Source of the DNA: JAGVSR01 sp963742405
GTDB lineage: Bacteria; Pseudomonadota; Alphaproteobacteria; Rhizobiales; Hyphomicrobiaceae
Direction: 5' to 3'
DNA length: 64,000 nucleotides
Assembly: GCA_963742405.1 (NCBI GenBank)
Contig: CAVUMB010000010.1
Span: 62,001 to 126,000 of the forward strand
Shown here: one piece after another, positions 7,437 to 16,479 of the stretch
How positions within the stretch are numbered: position 1 is the stretch's first letter
Layout of the letters: each line of letters begins with the position of its first letter
Notes under the pieces: model-generated
Seen by the model: only the letters and a program-made list of their open reading frames with translations
What the model was told of the DNA's origin: nothing
Database searches by the model: none
Position numbers and translations under genes: made by a program

Positions 7437-8879
7437 TCAGGCCCGCATCGCGGCATAACCGTCGAGGGCTCGCTGCCGCGCGGCCGCATGGTCGACGATC
7501 GGCAGAGGATACGTTTCCCCCAGCGTGATCCCGGCTTTGTCGAGAACCGCCTTCGGTGCGGTCCACGGCGCATGAATGACCCCGTCGGGGAGCTGCGCGA
7601 TTTCCGGGACCCACCGCCGCACGTAGGTTGCATCAGTATCGAATTTTTCGCCCTGCGTAATGGGATTAAAAATTCGGAAATAAGGCGCGGCGTCGGCCCC
7701 CGATCCCGCCACCCACTGCCAGCTCGCCGAATTCGACGCCAGATCCGCATCGACGAGCGTATCCCAGAACCAAGCCGCACCCGCCTGCCACGGAATCAGC
7801 AGGTGCTTCACGAGGAATGAGGCAACGATCATTCGAACACGGTTGTGCATCCAGCCGGTATGCCAAAGCTGCCGCATTCCAGCGTCAACGATCGGATAGC
7901 CCGTTCTCCCGCGTTGCCAAGCCTTGAGCTTGGCAGCGTCCGTTTCCCACGGGAACGCCGCAAACTCAGGCCGGAATGGCTGATCGGGCAACGTCGGCCA
8001 ATGAAACAGCAGTTGGTAGGAAAACTCACGCCACACCAGTTCCTTCAGGAATGTCTCCAGCGCTGCGTCGGTCTGCAGCGCCATCTCTCGACCCGCGACC
8101 GCGAGCTGCCAGCACTGCCGCGGCGAAACTTCGCCGAAGTGCAGATGCGGCGACAACCGCGACGTCCCTTCGACCGAGGGCACATTGCGCTGGTCCGCAT
8201 AACTTCCAATTGGACCCTTGAGAAAGGCGGCGAGGCGAACTTGCGCGCTCTTTTCGCCAGGCGACCACATATCTTGCAGACCGCCCGCCCAATCGGGCTG
8301 CGTCGGCAGCAACGTCCAATCGGCAAGTCGGTCGCTTGCGACCGACTGATCCAACCCAGGCACGCTTTTCGGTGCCGGCAGCGGTGCACCGGGTGCTCCA
8401 AGCGCCATCAATGCGCGCCAAAACGGCGTGTAGACCTTGAACGGTTCCCCGGCTTTCGTACGCACATCTTCCGGTTCGCGCAGCAAGGCTCCGGCGAACC
8501 GCTTGACCTCGACAGGCGACTCGTCGAATGCCGCCTTGACCCGCTCCTCCTGAACCCGCGCCCAGGGCTCGTAGGACCGCGAAAAATAAAGTCCGCCCGC
8601 CCCAATTTCATCCACCAGTTGGCGCAACACGCTCTCACTCGAACCCTGTCGAAAAACGAGCTGGCTGCCGCGTTTCTCAAGCGCTTCACTGAGCGCCGTC
8701 AGCGAATGGTGCAGCCACCACCGCGACGCCGAACCCGGCGTCCAATCTCCAGCGGCCTGCGGATCGTGAATGAACACCGGCAGCACCGCCGCCTTCGTCG
8801 CAACCGCCGCCGTCAGCGCCCGGTTATCGGCGAGGCGAAGATCGTTGCGAAACCACACGATGATCGGCTTTGGGGACAT
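7437..8879 (-). CDS. phrB: Deoxyribodipyrimidine photolyase
   Basis: A 480-residue class I photolyase/cryptochrome-family protein that repairs UV-induced cyclobutane pyrimidine dimers using blue light. The N-terminal Rossmann domain begins IVWFRNDLRLADN; the C-terminal FAD domain has GRTGYPIVDAGMRQL, TGWMHNRVRM, FLVKHL and WQWVAGSGADAAPYFRIF, the last being the photolyase active-site region. Length is normal for microbial CPD photolyases. A folate-binding photolyase is the likeliest type, but cryptochrome-like function cannot be ruled out from sequence alone. It stands alone, 150 bases downstream of the short L,D-transpeptidase gene's start region on the same strand. Confidence 0.94.
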   Translation of the reverse strand: MSPKPIIVWFRNDLRLADNRALTAAVATKAAVLPVFIHDPQAAGDWTPGSASRWWLHHSLTALSEALEKRGSQLVFRQGSSESVLRQLVDEIGAGGLYFSRSYEPWARVQEERVKAAFDESPVEVKRFAGALLREPEDVRTKAGEPFKVYTPFWRALMALGAPGAPLPAPKSVPGLDQSVASDRLADWTLLPTQPDWAGGLQDMWSPGEKSAQVRLAAFLKGPIGSYADQRNVPSVEGTSRLSPHLHFGEVSPRQCWQLAVAGREMALQTDAALETFLKELVWREFSYQLLFHWPTLPDQPFRPEFAAFPWETDAAKLKAWQRGRTGYPIVDAGMRQLWHTGWMHNRVRMIVASFLVKHLLIPWQAGAAWFWDTLVDADLASNSASWQWVAGSGADAAPYFRIFNPITQGEKFDTDATYVRRWVPEIAQLPDGVIHAPWTAPKAVLDKAGITLGETYPLPIVDHAAARQRALDGYAAMRA

Positions 8880-8994
8880 TCAAGTGTTCCAATAGAGGGG
8901 CCAGTCGGCTTTCGAAGCGCAACGAAGCGACCACCTCCGTGATCAACGCTCCCACCCGGCCAGCCGGATCAAACGCGAGGCACGTTCGAACGGT

Positions 8995-10785
8995 TCAATT
9001 GAACAAAAGCTCGAAAATATTCTTCGGCTTGCGCTTCTTGATCTGGGTGCGCGTTGGGCGCGGCTGCTGCGGCGCATCGACCCCGGAAATTGCCATGGGA
9101 TCGTTCCATGGCGCCCACGCCGTACCGGTTGGCGTTCCAGCCGTCAGCCGGCGCGTACCTGCCAACCCCGCGGCAGCACCAGCCGCCAATGCGCTGACAT
9201 TCGTCGGCCCTTCGAGCGGAAATTCTTCCGTCAATCCGTCGATCGACGCGACCGTGATCCTGCGGTCCTCAAAAGTCCAGGTTGAAACTTTCGTCCCCGC
9301 TTTGCTGGTTTGCTTGTCGGGGACGATTGTAACCACGCGCTGCGCGACAAGATCGACGAGCGCTGCCATTTGAATGTCATCCGTGCCGCGACTGGACTGC
9401 AACTGGCCGGCTGCGAAACGCAGAATACCGAAACTTTCGTGCGGCGGCGGCATCGCTTCCCATTGCGTCAGTTTCGGCGTGCCTTCGCTGAACATTTCGA
9501 TCGGTACCACGAGCTTTGGTAAGCCATCGCTGACCGCCTCGTAGCGAGACCCGCGCCGGATGACACGCCAGTCGCCCGCCGTACCGGCGTTGGCCACCTC
9601 GACGCGATCATCGCCGGCCGCTGGATCGAGGCGCTGCAGGAGCTCAATGGCATCCTTGGAACCCGGCTTCCAAGCGAGCGCCAGCTTGGCATCCGCAATC
9701 GCTTGCTCGGCCATGCCCTGCGCTTCTTCGATCTCAGCCTTGGCCCACACCACGTCGCCATTCTTGGCATCCAGCTGCAACGCCGTCTCGATATCTTTCT
9801 GTCCAACGCCGATTTGCCCGGTCTGCCGATAAACGAACGCACGAAAAGCGAATGCGCGCGCCGACCGTGGATCGAGCTCGATGGCACGATTGAGATCGGC
9901 AAACGCCTCATCGAATGCGTTCGCACGCGCCTGCGCCAGCCCGCGGCCCAGATAGGCACCGACATTCTTCGGATCGATCGACAGCGCTTGACTGAAGTCC
10001 TTGACCGCAGCCGGCATGTCCCTGAGCCCGAGGTAGGCTTCGCCGCGCAGTACATAGATCTCTGCGTTGTTGACGTCGAATGCGGCGGCCCGCGACACGT
10101 CCTCAATCGCTTCCTGATAATTGGCGATCATCAGCTTGGCCGCCGCTCGATCGAGATAACCTTGCACGAAGCGGCTGTCGGCCGTCACCGCACGGGTAAA
10201 ATCGCGCGCCGCAGCGTGCGGCCGCAGCAGCGCCAGATAGACTTGCCCGCGCCCCGCCAGCGGGGCCGCCGCCTGCGGACTGAGTTGCACGGCGCGCGAG
10301 TAATCGACGACCGCATCGCCGTATTGTCCGAGACGAACATAAAGCCCGGCCCGATTGTTGTAGGCTGACGTGTATCCCGGCGCCAGGAGAATGGCCCGAT
10401 CGAGATCCTTCATCGCCTCCTTCAACAGCCCTAGTGAGACGAGAAGATTGCCGCGGTTGTTGTAGATCGCGGCATATTCGGGAAAAAGCGTCGCCGACGC
10501 GTTGAAGTCCTCGATCGCGAGCTTCACCTGCCCGGCCCGCGCGTAGGCAACACCGCGGTCGTTGTGAAGTGTGGCGCGACGGTCGTTCGAAAGTGTGGTG
10601 TCGGCAAGCGCGGCCGAATAGGCATTGATCGCTTCGTTGGTTTGCCCACGCGCCAGATGACCGGCGGCGGTATCGGCGAGGCTGGACGCGGCTTTACGCG
10701 CATCCTGAGCCTGTGCCAACGGCGCCGACAGCGCCAATGCAGCCACAAGCGCCGCTGCGCGCAGCCCACAGCGATCGAATGTCAC
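8995..10785 (-). CDS. Exported TPR-repeat protein
   Basis: A 596-residue protein with a signal peptide (about residues 1-27) and then roughly nine tandem tetratricopeptide repeats to about residue 390, with repeated N-x-x-G-N/A and A-x-x-D-x-x-x-A-I signatures. The remaining 200 residues hold a region without recognised motifs and a basic C-terminal tail KKRKPKN. Such proteins scaffold periplasmic complexes. The GTG at 10785 is inferred because it opens exactly at the signal peptide; 39 more codons are open upstream but would add a non-hydrophobic leader. Function unknown. Divergent from the thioesterase at 10981. Confidence 0.78.
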   Translation of the reverse strand: MTFDRCGLRAAALVAALALSAPLAQAQDARKAASSLADTAAGHLARGQTNEAINAYSAALADTTLSNDRRATLHNDRGVAYARAGQVKLAIEDFNASATLFPEYAAIYNNRGNLLVSLGLLKEAMKDLDRAILLAPGYTSAYNNRAGLYVRLGQYGDAVVDYSRAVQLSPQAAAPLAGRGQVYLALLRPHAAARDFTRAVTADSRFVQGYLDRAAAKLMIANYQEAIEDVSRAAAFDVNNAEIYVLRGEAYLGLRDMPAAVKDFSQALSIDPKNVGAYLGRGLAQARANAFDEAFADLNRAIELDPRSARAFAFRAFVYRQTGQIGVGQKDIETALQLDAKNGDVVWAKAEIEEAQGMAEQAIADAKLALAWKPGSKDAIELLQRLDPAAGDDRVEVANAGTAGDWRVIRRGSRYEAVSDGLPKLVVPIEMFSEGTPKLTQWEAMPPPHESFGILRFAAGQLQSSRGTDDIQMAALVDLVAQRVVTIVPDKQTSKAGTKVSTWTFEDRRITVASIDGLTEEFPLEGPTNVSALAAGAAAGLAGTRRLTAGTPTGTAWAPWNDPMAISGVDAPQQPRPTRTQIKKRKPKNIFELLFN

Positions 10786-10980
10786 GGACCTGCAAAACAC
10801 TTGCGCCAAACCGTGCTCGTTGAAGTTGACGGGATCATTCCGAAGACACCAAGCATCGGTTTGGTCGACTCCGCTTCCCGGGTCAATACGCACGACCAGC
10901 ATAGGCAGCGAATATGGCTATGACGGGGTCGCTCGTGGCAAGATCGCGCGGTGATCCACAGACGACGGAAAGGGCACTGA

Positions 10981-11550
10981 ATGAACCTATGGCTGCGATT
11001 GTTATGGTGCCTTGTGACGGCCCTGTTCGGACGCCGCCTGGATCCGTCCAGGGATTTGTCCCTGGTCCATTTACGCGTTTGGCCACACGACCTCGACCCG
11101 TCCATGCACATGAACAATGGCCGCTATCTAACACTCATGGATCTTGGCCGGCTCGACATGCTGGCGCGCAGCGGCCTGTTGGCAGCAGCCTGGCGGCACC
11201 AATGGACCCCGATCGCGAGCGGAATTCAAATTCGCTTTCGCCGCGAACTGCGCCTTTGGCAGAAATTTCGCTTGGAAACCCGACTTGTCTCCTGGCAGAG
11301 CCAGCTGGTCGTTATGGAGCAGCGGTTTATCTTCGATGGCGGCCCTCTTACCGGCCAGACGGCAGCCCATGCCCTGTTCAAAGGCGGCCTTTACGACCGG
11401 TCCACACGCCGCTTCGTCGATCTCCAGCGCATGATGGACGAAATCGGAGTGACAGCACAAAGCCCGGCACTCACCGCCGATGTGACAGCCTTCTTGGCTT
11501 CTGATGACGCCATGCGGCAGGCACAGAAATCGGCGAACGGCAGCCGCTAA
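10981..11550 (+). CDS. THEM6-like hotdog-fold thioesterase
   Basis: A 189-residue protein matching the THEM6/acyl-CoA thioesterase type of hotdog fold. It has a hydrophobic N-terminus (residues 3-16), RVWPHDLDPSMHMNNGRYL (32-50) with the D-x-N-x-H-M-N-N-x-x-Y-like active-site signature, and a central GIQIRFRRELRLWQKF strand. It probably hydrolyses acyl-CoA or a related thioester; the substrate is not known. AAGGG is found upstream of the ATG. It is followed by a hairpin repeat pair and then the convergent nnr gene. Confidence 0.8.
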   Translation: MNLWLRLLWCLVTALFGRRLDPSRDLSLVHLRVWPHDLDPSMHMNNGRYLTLMDLGRLDMLARSGLLAAAWRHQWTPIASGIQIRFRRELRLWQKFRLETRLVSWQSQLVVMEQRFIFDGGPLTGQTAAHALFKGGLYDRSTRRFVDLQRMMDEIGVTAQSPALTADVTAFLASDDAMRQAQKSANGSR

Positions 11551-11572
11551 CCGAAGCGCCGAACCCTTGCGG

Positions 11573-11688
11573 CCAGCTCCGCGCCATCCGGCCGGCTCCG
11601 CGCCAGCGGAGTCGGATGGCGCCACTAGAAAACTCCAGCTCCGCGCCACCCGGCCGGCTCCGCGCCAGCGGAATCGGATGGCGCACTA
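11573..11688. repeat. Two tandem copies of a 61-bp hairpin-forming repeat
   Basis: Copy one (11573-11626) and copy two (11634-11688) share CCAGCTCCGCGCCA, GGCCGGCTCCGCGCCAGCGGA and the final TCGGATGGCGC stretch. Each copy folds on itself: GCGCCATCCG at 11581-11590 pairs exactly with CGGATGGCGC at 11613-11622, enclosing a second stem CTCCGC/GCGGAG with loop GCCA. Copy two has a few substitutions in the stems. The unit lies between convergent genes and resembles REP/BIME-type intergenic elements or a double terminator; no T-run follows on either strand. Confidence 0.75.
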
Positions 11689-11708
11689 TCGAGAATCGCA
11701 AGGGGGCA

Positions 11709-13253
11709 CTAAAACACCTTTCCCATCGCCCGCGGCAGATACTCCGGCAAGTCTTCGGCGATGAGACCCGGCCCGAACGCGTACGCCGACTCACCATGCA
11801 ACCACACCGCCGCGCAGGCAGCCTCGAACGCCGGCATCTTCTGCGCCAGAAGTCCGGTCACAATACCGGCCAGAACATCGCCGGATCCAGCGGTGGCGAG
11901 GGACGGCGGAGCGTGGGCATTGATAACGGCGCGACCGTCGGGAGCGGCAATGACGGTATCCGCGCCCTTCAACACGACGACGGCTCCCGACATCTGCGCG
12001 GCGGCGCGGGCGCGGTCGAGTTTCGATCCGGCCAGATCTGGAAACAGCCGTTTGAATTCACCTTCGTGCGGCGTCAGGACAACGGGCCGTTCTGGACGAC
12101 GCTGGATCAGTTCGAAGAGCGGCTCCGAACCAATGCCCACTTTTTGCATCGAGCTCGTGAAGCCAAAACCGACGGCATTTTCTTTCTCGCGCCCGGCTTC
12201 GGCAAAGGACGTCAGAGCGTCGGCATCGAGCACCACCGCCGCACCCGAGGCCAGCGCTGCCACCGCCAAATCGCACGTTTCCGGGCCGACCCCGGCGCCT
12301 GGTCCGAGCAACACCGCCGTGATGCGCGGATCTTCCAGCAGCCGTCGAAGAGCAGCCGAACTTTCGCACGGCGCAATCATGATCGACGTCAAGTGGGCGG
12401 CATTCTCGGGCAGCGCCGATGGCGGGCTCGCCATCGTCACGAGGCCCGCGCCCGCCCTGAGCGCTCCCCGTGCGCTGAGCCGGGCGGCACCCGACCGAAA
12501 GGCTGGCCCAGACAGCACCACGGCGTGGCCGCGCGTGTATTTATGGCCATCCGCCTCCGGACGGGGAACGTCTCGACGCCAAAGCTCGGGAGCGTTTTCA
12601 AACAGCTTGACGCCAAGTCCCTCGTCCAAGACAGAGCCCGGGATGCCGATGTCGACAACCACCAGGTCGCCGCACAAAGTCCGCCCCGGCATCAACAGAT
12701 GACCCGGCTTTTTGCGGAAAAACGTGACTGTGCGCCGAGCCTGAACGACCGCACCTCTGGCCGCGCCCGTCGTACCGTCGAGGCCGCTTGGCACATCGAC
12801 GGCCAGCACCGGGAGGCCACTGGCGTTGATGGCGCCGATCATCTCAGCCGCGACCCCGTCCGGCGCGCGGCTGAGCCCGGCTCCGAATATGGCATCGACG
12901 ATGAGGTGCATGCTTTCGACCGCGTTGACGTCCATGGCGCGGACCGGACCATCCCACCAACGGGCCATCTCGGCGGCATCGCCCTTGAGGGCCGCTTTGT
13001 CGCCGAGAAGATGCAACCGGACATCGTAGCTCGCCCGCTTCAGAAGCCGGGCCGCAACGAAACCATCGCCGCCGTTGTTCCCCGGACCGCACAGCACCGC
13101 GATCCGGCTGCCCGGCGGCAGCATGCGCCGGACCTCGTCGGCCACGGCCGTGCCGGCCGCCTCCATCAGCTTGAGCGACGCAACGCCGGCAGCAACGGCC
13201 GCCAGGTCGGCGCGGGCCATCTGTGCGGTCGTCAGCAATTCGAATCCGGGCAT
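11709..13253 (-). CDS. nnr: Bifunctional NAD(P)H-hydrate epimerase/ADP-dependent dehydratase
   Basis: A 514-residue fusion that repairs damaged NADHX and NADPHX. The N-terminal YjeF_N epimerase domain (about 1-220) has GPGNNGGDGF at 56-65; the C-terminal carbohydrate-kinase-like dehydratase domain (about 230-505) has LLGPGAGVG, VLDADALT, LTPHEGEF, LKGADT and the ATP-site motif TAGSGDVLAGI. Length and domain order match the fused bacterial form. It is immediately upstream, in the opposite direction, of the glnB promoter region, a neighbourhood also seen in other alphaproteobacteria. Confidence 0.94.
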   Translation of the reverse strand: MPGFELLTTAQMARADLAAVAAGVASLKLMEAAGTAVADEVRRMLPPGSRIAVLCGPGNNGGDGFVAARLLKRASYDVRLHLLGDKAALKGDAAEMARWWDGPVRAMDVNAVESMHLIVDAIFGAGLSRAPDGVAAEMIGAINASGLPVLAVDVPSGLDGTTGAARGAVVQARRTVTFFRKKPGHLLMPGRTLCGDLVVVDIGIPGSVLDEGLGVKLFENAPELWRRDVPRPEADGHKYTRGHAVVLSGPAFRSGAARLSARGALRAGAGLVTMASPPSALPENAAHLTSIMIAPCESSAALRRLLEDPRITAVLLGPGAGVGPETCDLAVAALASGAAVVLDADALTSFAEAGREKENAVGFGFTSSMQKVGIGSEPLFELIQRRPERPVVLTPHEGEFKRLFPDLAGSKLDRARAAAQMSGAVVVLKGADTVIAAPDGRAVINAHAPPSLATAGSGDVLAGIVTGLLAQKMPAFEAACAAVWLHGESAYAFGPGLIAEDLPEYLPRAMGKVF

Positions 13254-13448
13254 TCCGCGTCCTCAACCAAGGCCTTGCACAAAGCCCAGGCTCGCATTCC
13301 TTGATGGGCCCGCAAAGTCCTAGACCTGATCATTTTGCTAGCGTTTCGCCCATAATATGGGCTACTGCCGCGTCTCAAGGCAGCCAAAAAACAGGCGATA
13401 TTAATTTAAAGCTCTGAAAGCATAGACAGAAAACACCGCCGCGGAAGT

Positions 13449-13464
13449 TGGCATGTGGCATGCT
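13449..13464 (+). promoter_or_regulatory. Sigma-54 promoter of glnB-glnA
   Basis: TGGCATGTGGCATGCT matches the sigma-54 consensus TGGCAYRNNNNTTGCW at every fixed position but one. The GG doublet (13450-13451) and the GC doublet (13462-13463) are 12 bases apart as required for -24/-12 recognition. Transcription would start near 13475, about 50 bases before the glnB ATG. This fits the known NtrC/RpoN control of glnB in alphaproteobacteria; I could not pick out an unambiguous NtrC site upstream. Confidence 0.85.
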
Positions 13465-13523
13465 AACCAACGCGCGATGAGGATCGGGGCAGGCGCCAGT
13501 CCTCCGGGGAGGCCAAGGAGAAC

Positions 13524-13862
13524 ATGAAAAAAATCGAAGCCATCATCAAGCCGTTCAAACTCGATGAAGTTAAAGAAGCGCTGCAGGACATCGGGCTCCA
13601 GGGCATCACCGTGATCGAAGCCAAGGGTTTCGGGCGGCAGAAGGGACACACAGAGTTGTATCGCGGCGCCGAATACGTCGTTGATTTTCTGCCCAAGGTA
13701 AAAATCGAGGTGGTTTTAGGCGACGAGATGCTCGATAAGGCCGTGGAAGCGATACAGAAGGCCGCCAAGACAGGCCGCATCGGCGACGGGAAAATCTTCA
13801 TATCGAATGTGGAAGAAGCCATTCGCATCCGCACCGGTGAACACGGAGCCGACGCGATCTGA
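13524..13862 (+). CDS. glnB: Nitrogen regulatory protein P-II
   Basis: A 112-residue PII protein, the trimeric sensor of 2-oxoglutarate, ATP/ADP and glutamine status. The T-loop GRQKGHTELYRGAEYVVDFL is intact with the uridylylation site Tyr51, and the B- and C-loop motifs TGRIGDGKIF and IRTGE are present. GlnB rather than GlnK is favoured by the direct linkage to glnA; a glnK would usually precede amtB. The ATG is supported by AAGGAG upstream. It shares the sigma-54 promoter at 13449 with glnA, 67 bases downstream. Confidence 0.97.
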   Translation: MKKIEAIIKPFKLDEVKEALQDIGLQGITVIEAKGFGRQKGHTELYRGAEYVVDFLPKVKIEVVLGDEMLDKAVEAIQKAAKTGRIGDGKIFISNVEEAIRIRTGEHGADAI

Positions 13863-13929
13863 AGAATGCAGCGGGCCGGACAAGAGCCTGGAGCATAGCT
13901 AATCAAACTGGGATCTCAGGGGAGTTCGT

Positions 13930-15339
13930 ATGAAGACGGTCAGTGACGTCCTCAAGCTCATCAAGGACAAGGACGTGAAGTTCGTGGACCTACGGTTCTC
14001 GGACACGAAGGGCAAGATGCAGCATGTCACCGCCGACGTATCGTGCGTCGACGACAGCATGTTCACCGACGGCTATGCCTTCGACGGCTCGTCGATCGCC
14101 GGCTGGAAGGGCATCGAAGCCTCCGACATGCTGCTGATGCCGGATCCCGCCTCCGCCCATATCGACCCCTTCTTCGCCCAATCGACGCTTGCCGTGTTCT
14201 GCGATGTCCGCGAACCCTCCACCGGCCAGCCCTACGAACGCGACCCTCGTTCGATCGCTAAGAAAGCGGAAGCCTTCATGCTTTCGCAAGGCATCGGCGA
14301 TGCCGTCTACTTCGGCCCCGAAGCCGAGTTCTTCATCTTCGACGACGTCAAGTTCTCGACCGAGATGTACAAAGTCGGCTTCCAGGTTGACTCGTCTGAA
14401 CTCCCGTCAAACTCCGACACCGTGTATGAGATGGGCAACCTCGCCCACCGTCCGCGCGTCAAGGGCGGCTATTTCCCCGTCCCCCCGATCGACAGCTGCC
14501 AGGACATGCGTTCGGAAATGCTGTCGGTGCTCACAGAAATGGGCGTCAGCGTTGAAAAGCATCACCACGAGGTAGCATCCGCCCAGCACGAACTTGGCGT
14601 GAAGTTCGGCCCCATGATCCAGATGGCCGACCACATGCAGATTTATAAGTACGTCGTGCATCAGGTCGCGCAGGCTTACGGCAAAACGGCCACGTTCATG
14701 CCCAAGCCCGTCTTTGGCGACAACGGTTCGGGCATGCACGTCCACCAGTCGATCTGGAAGGCCGGCCAGCCGATGTTTGCCGGCAACAAGTACGCCGACC
14801 TGTCCGATACCTGCCTTTATTATATTGGCGGCATCCTCAAGCACGCCAAGGCAATCAACGCCTTTACCAACCCGCTGACGAACTCCTACAAGCGGCTCGT
14901 GCCGGGTTACGAAGCCCCCGTGCTGCTCGCCTATTCGGCGCGCAATCGGTCGGCCTCTTGCCGCATCCCGCATGTGTCGTCGCCGAAGGCCAAGCGGATC
15001 GAAATTCGCTTCCCCGATCCTGGCGCAAACCCCTACCTCGCCTTCACCGCGATGCTGATGGCCGGCCTCGACGGGATCTTGAACAAAATCCATCCGGGCG
15101 ACCCGATGGACAAGAACCTGTATGATTTGCCGCCCGCGGAACTGGCCAAGATCCCGACGGTCGCCGGTTCCCTGCGCGAGGCGCTCGACGCTCTCGACAA
15201 GGATCGCGCGTTCCTCAAGGCTGGCGGCGTCATGAACGACGACATGATCGACGCCTACATCGAACTGCGCATGGCCGAGAACATGCGCTACGAAATGACG
15301 CCTCATCCCGTCGAATACGACATGTACTATTCGGTCTGA
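13930..15339 (+). CDS. glnA: Type I glutamine synthetase
   Basis: A 469-residue GSI-beta enzyme that makes glutamine from glutamate, ammonia and ATP as a dodecamer. It shows YAFDGSSIAGW near the N-terminus, GPEAEFFIFD, the ATP/metal region KPVFGDNGSGMHVHQS, YSARNRSASCRIP and RIEIRFPDPGANPYLAF. Tyr398 in KNLYDLPPAE is the adenylylation site, so GlnE control is expected. AGGGGAG precedes the ATG, and a strong terminator lies 24 bases after the stop. It is the second gene of the glnBA operon. Confidence 0.98.
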   Translation: MKTVSDVLKLIKDKDVKFVDLRFSDTKGKMQHVTADVSCVDDSMFTDGYAFDGSSIAGWKGIEASDMLLMPDPASAHIDPFFAQSTLAVFCDVREPSTGQPYERDPRSIAKKAEAFMLSQGIGDAVYFGPEAEFFIFDDVKFSTEMYKVGFQVDSSELPSNSDTVYEMGNLAHRPRVKGGYFPVPPIDSCQDMRSEMLSVLTEMGVSVEKHHHEVASAQHELGVKFGPMIQMADHMQIYKYVVHQVAQAYGKTATFMPKPVFGDNGSGMHVHQSIWKAGQPMFAGNKYADLSDTCLYYIGGILKHAKAINAFTNPLTNSYKRLVPGYEAPVLLAYSARNRSASCRIPHVSSPKAKRIEIRFPDPGANPYLAFTAMLMAGLDGILNKIHPGDPMDKNLYDLPPAELAKIPTVAGSLREALDALDKDRAFLKAGGVMNDDMIDAYIELRMAENMRYEMTPHPVEYDMYYSV

Positions 15340-15362
15340 AAACTCCGGGGGGAGTGTCGGCG

Positions 15363-15388
15363 AGGGCGGCTTTCGGGCCGCCCTTTTT
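15363..15388 (+). terminator. Intrinsic terminator of glnBA
   Basis: AGGGCGGC at 15363-15370 pairs with GCCGCCCT at 15377-15384 around a TTTCGG loop and is followed by TTTTAT. A textbook rho-independent terminator just after glnA. Confidence 0.9.
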
Positions 15389-15433
15389 ATTTGGCAACCG
15401 ATGCAACAGCGCGCGATTGGCGATCGTCGCCGA

Positions 15434-15727
15434 TCAGTAGAACACCAAGATACCGAGCAGTACGAGCGCCAGCGCTCCACGATAAAAGTTGCGCTCGTTA
15501 GCCCATAGCCAATTGAGCATGCGACGCGGCATCTCGGCCCAGCTGATCCGCGCCAGCCACGACAGCATCAACCCGATAATCAATCCGATCGACAACGAGC
15601 GATAATCGAGCAGCGGCGCCGAGCCGTCCGTCGGGACACGAAACAAACCGGCGCCGACCAGGGCGACCGCACTCGCAGCAATCAACCCGACGGCCATGAG
15701 TGACACGAAGCTGAGAACGGGTTTCAT
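15434..15727 (-). CDS. Small membrane protein, function unknown
   Basis: A 97-residue protein with three likely membrane segments (about residues 5-28, 44-60 and 81-97) and short charged links such as RISWAEMPRR. A GGAG-type ribosome binding site lies seven to nine bases before the ATG. I do not recognise the family; the first helix could also be read as an uncleaved signal anchor. It is convergent with glnA, past that operon's terminator, and no partner gene sits beside it. Coding use resembles neighbouring genes, which supports its being real. Confidence 0.6.
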   Translation of the reverse strand: MKPVLSFVSLMAVGLIAASAVALVGAGLFRVPTDGSAPLLDYRSLSIGLIIGLMLSWLARISWAEMPRRMLNWLWANERNFYRGALALVLLGILVFY

Positions 15728-15928
15728 CGTAAAGTCTCCGTTGCGGGCTGCGGTGGCCCTTCACACATCGGTGACGCTAACGTTTCCTCTTTAATAATCG
15801 GTCAACCAAGATCCCCGCCTGCTGCAACGCACGCTCGCGCGCCGAACAAAAGCCCTGCATTTCGTGAATTGACAGCATCTGGATCGGGGCGCACACTTTC
15901 CTCATCTCTCGAAGGGAGGTCTAAGAAA

Positions 15929-15973
15929 ATGTCTCCGCCGGGTAGGAACAACGCCGCTTCAAGCGGGCCTTAA
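15929..15973 (+). CDS. Possible 14-residue leader peptide
   Basis: The frame MSPPGRNNAASSGP is preceded by AAGGGAGGT nine bases before its ATG, an almost perfect Shine-Dalgarno match. No intact gene follows for more than a kilobase, so it could be a leader peptide, the remnant start of a lost gene, or coincidence. No homologue is known to me. Confidence 0.25.
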   Translation: MSPPGRNNAASSGP

Positions 15974-16443
15974 CGCAGCACCTAAACGAGCTGCCCGCGT
16001 GCATACACGCCGTCGGTCGTACAAAGGTTCGCCGCGTCCGAATGCAAATTCGATTGCAGCCAAAAGCCAATCGACTTTGCTCGAACACAGGCGATTGAGC
16101 TTCGTTAGGTAGTGCCGCCGCCAAGTGGCCACACACACATTTTGAACCTGCGAACAGAGTGCCATCGTCGCGCGGCTCGGCTGTCCGGTGCGCGTGCCCG
16201 ATGACGGAGATTTCGGTCGGGAGACGAGCGTGACCGCGGTACGCTCTCAAAGTCCGGCTGCAAGTCGAGCATGGCGACGAGACGCAGCTCTGATGATCTA
16301 ACGTGATTGGGTCGGGAGAATAGGCGGCACATCAAGGATCGGCAACACGGTCCGGGCGAGCGCACAGCGCATCGACCCACGACGGACCGGACAGCCGACA
16401 ACCCGAACCGCAAACATCCTCTCCGGACGAGCCCAACGCTCCG

Positions 16444-16479
16444 AGCCCGGGAAAGGCAGCCGCCTTTTCCGGGCTCTTG
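16444..16479 (+). terminator. Strong orphan terminator
   Basis: AGCCCGGGAAAGGC (16444-16457) pairs over 14 bp, with one G-U, with GCCTTTTCCGGGCT (16462-16475); the loop is AGCC and CTTGCTTTG follows. No protein gene ends upstream on this strand, which raises the possibility of a small RNA transcribed through 16300-16480. Confidence 0.55.

Noticed and set aside
8980..9001. GTTC/GAAC words resembling an alphaproteobacterial LexA box near phrB
   Set aside because: The spacing is 5 or 9 rather than 7 bases, and the words overlap the end of the TPR gene rather than a promoter.
11616..13304. A 562-codon open frame on the + strand opposite nnr
   Set aside because: It is an Arg/Gly/His-rich shadow of the nnr gene, caused by high GC; the composition fits no protein family, while the minus strand encodes clear YjeF motifs.
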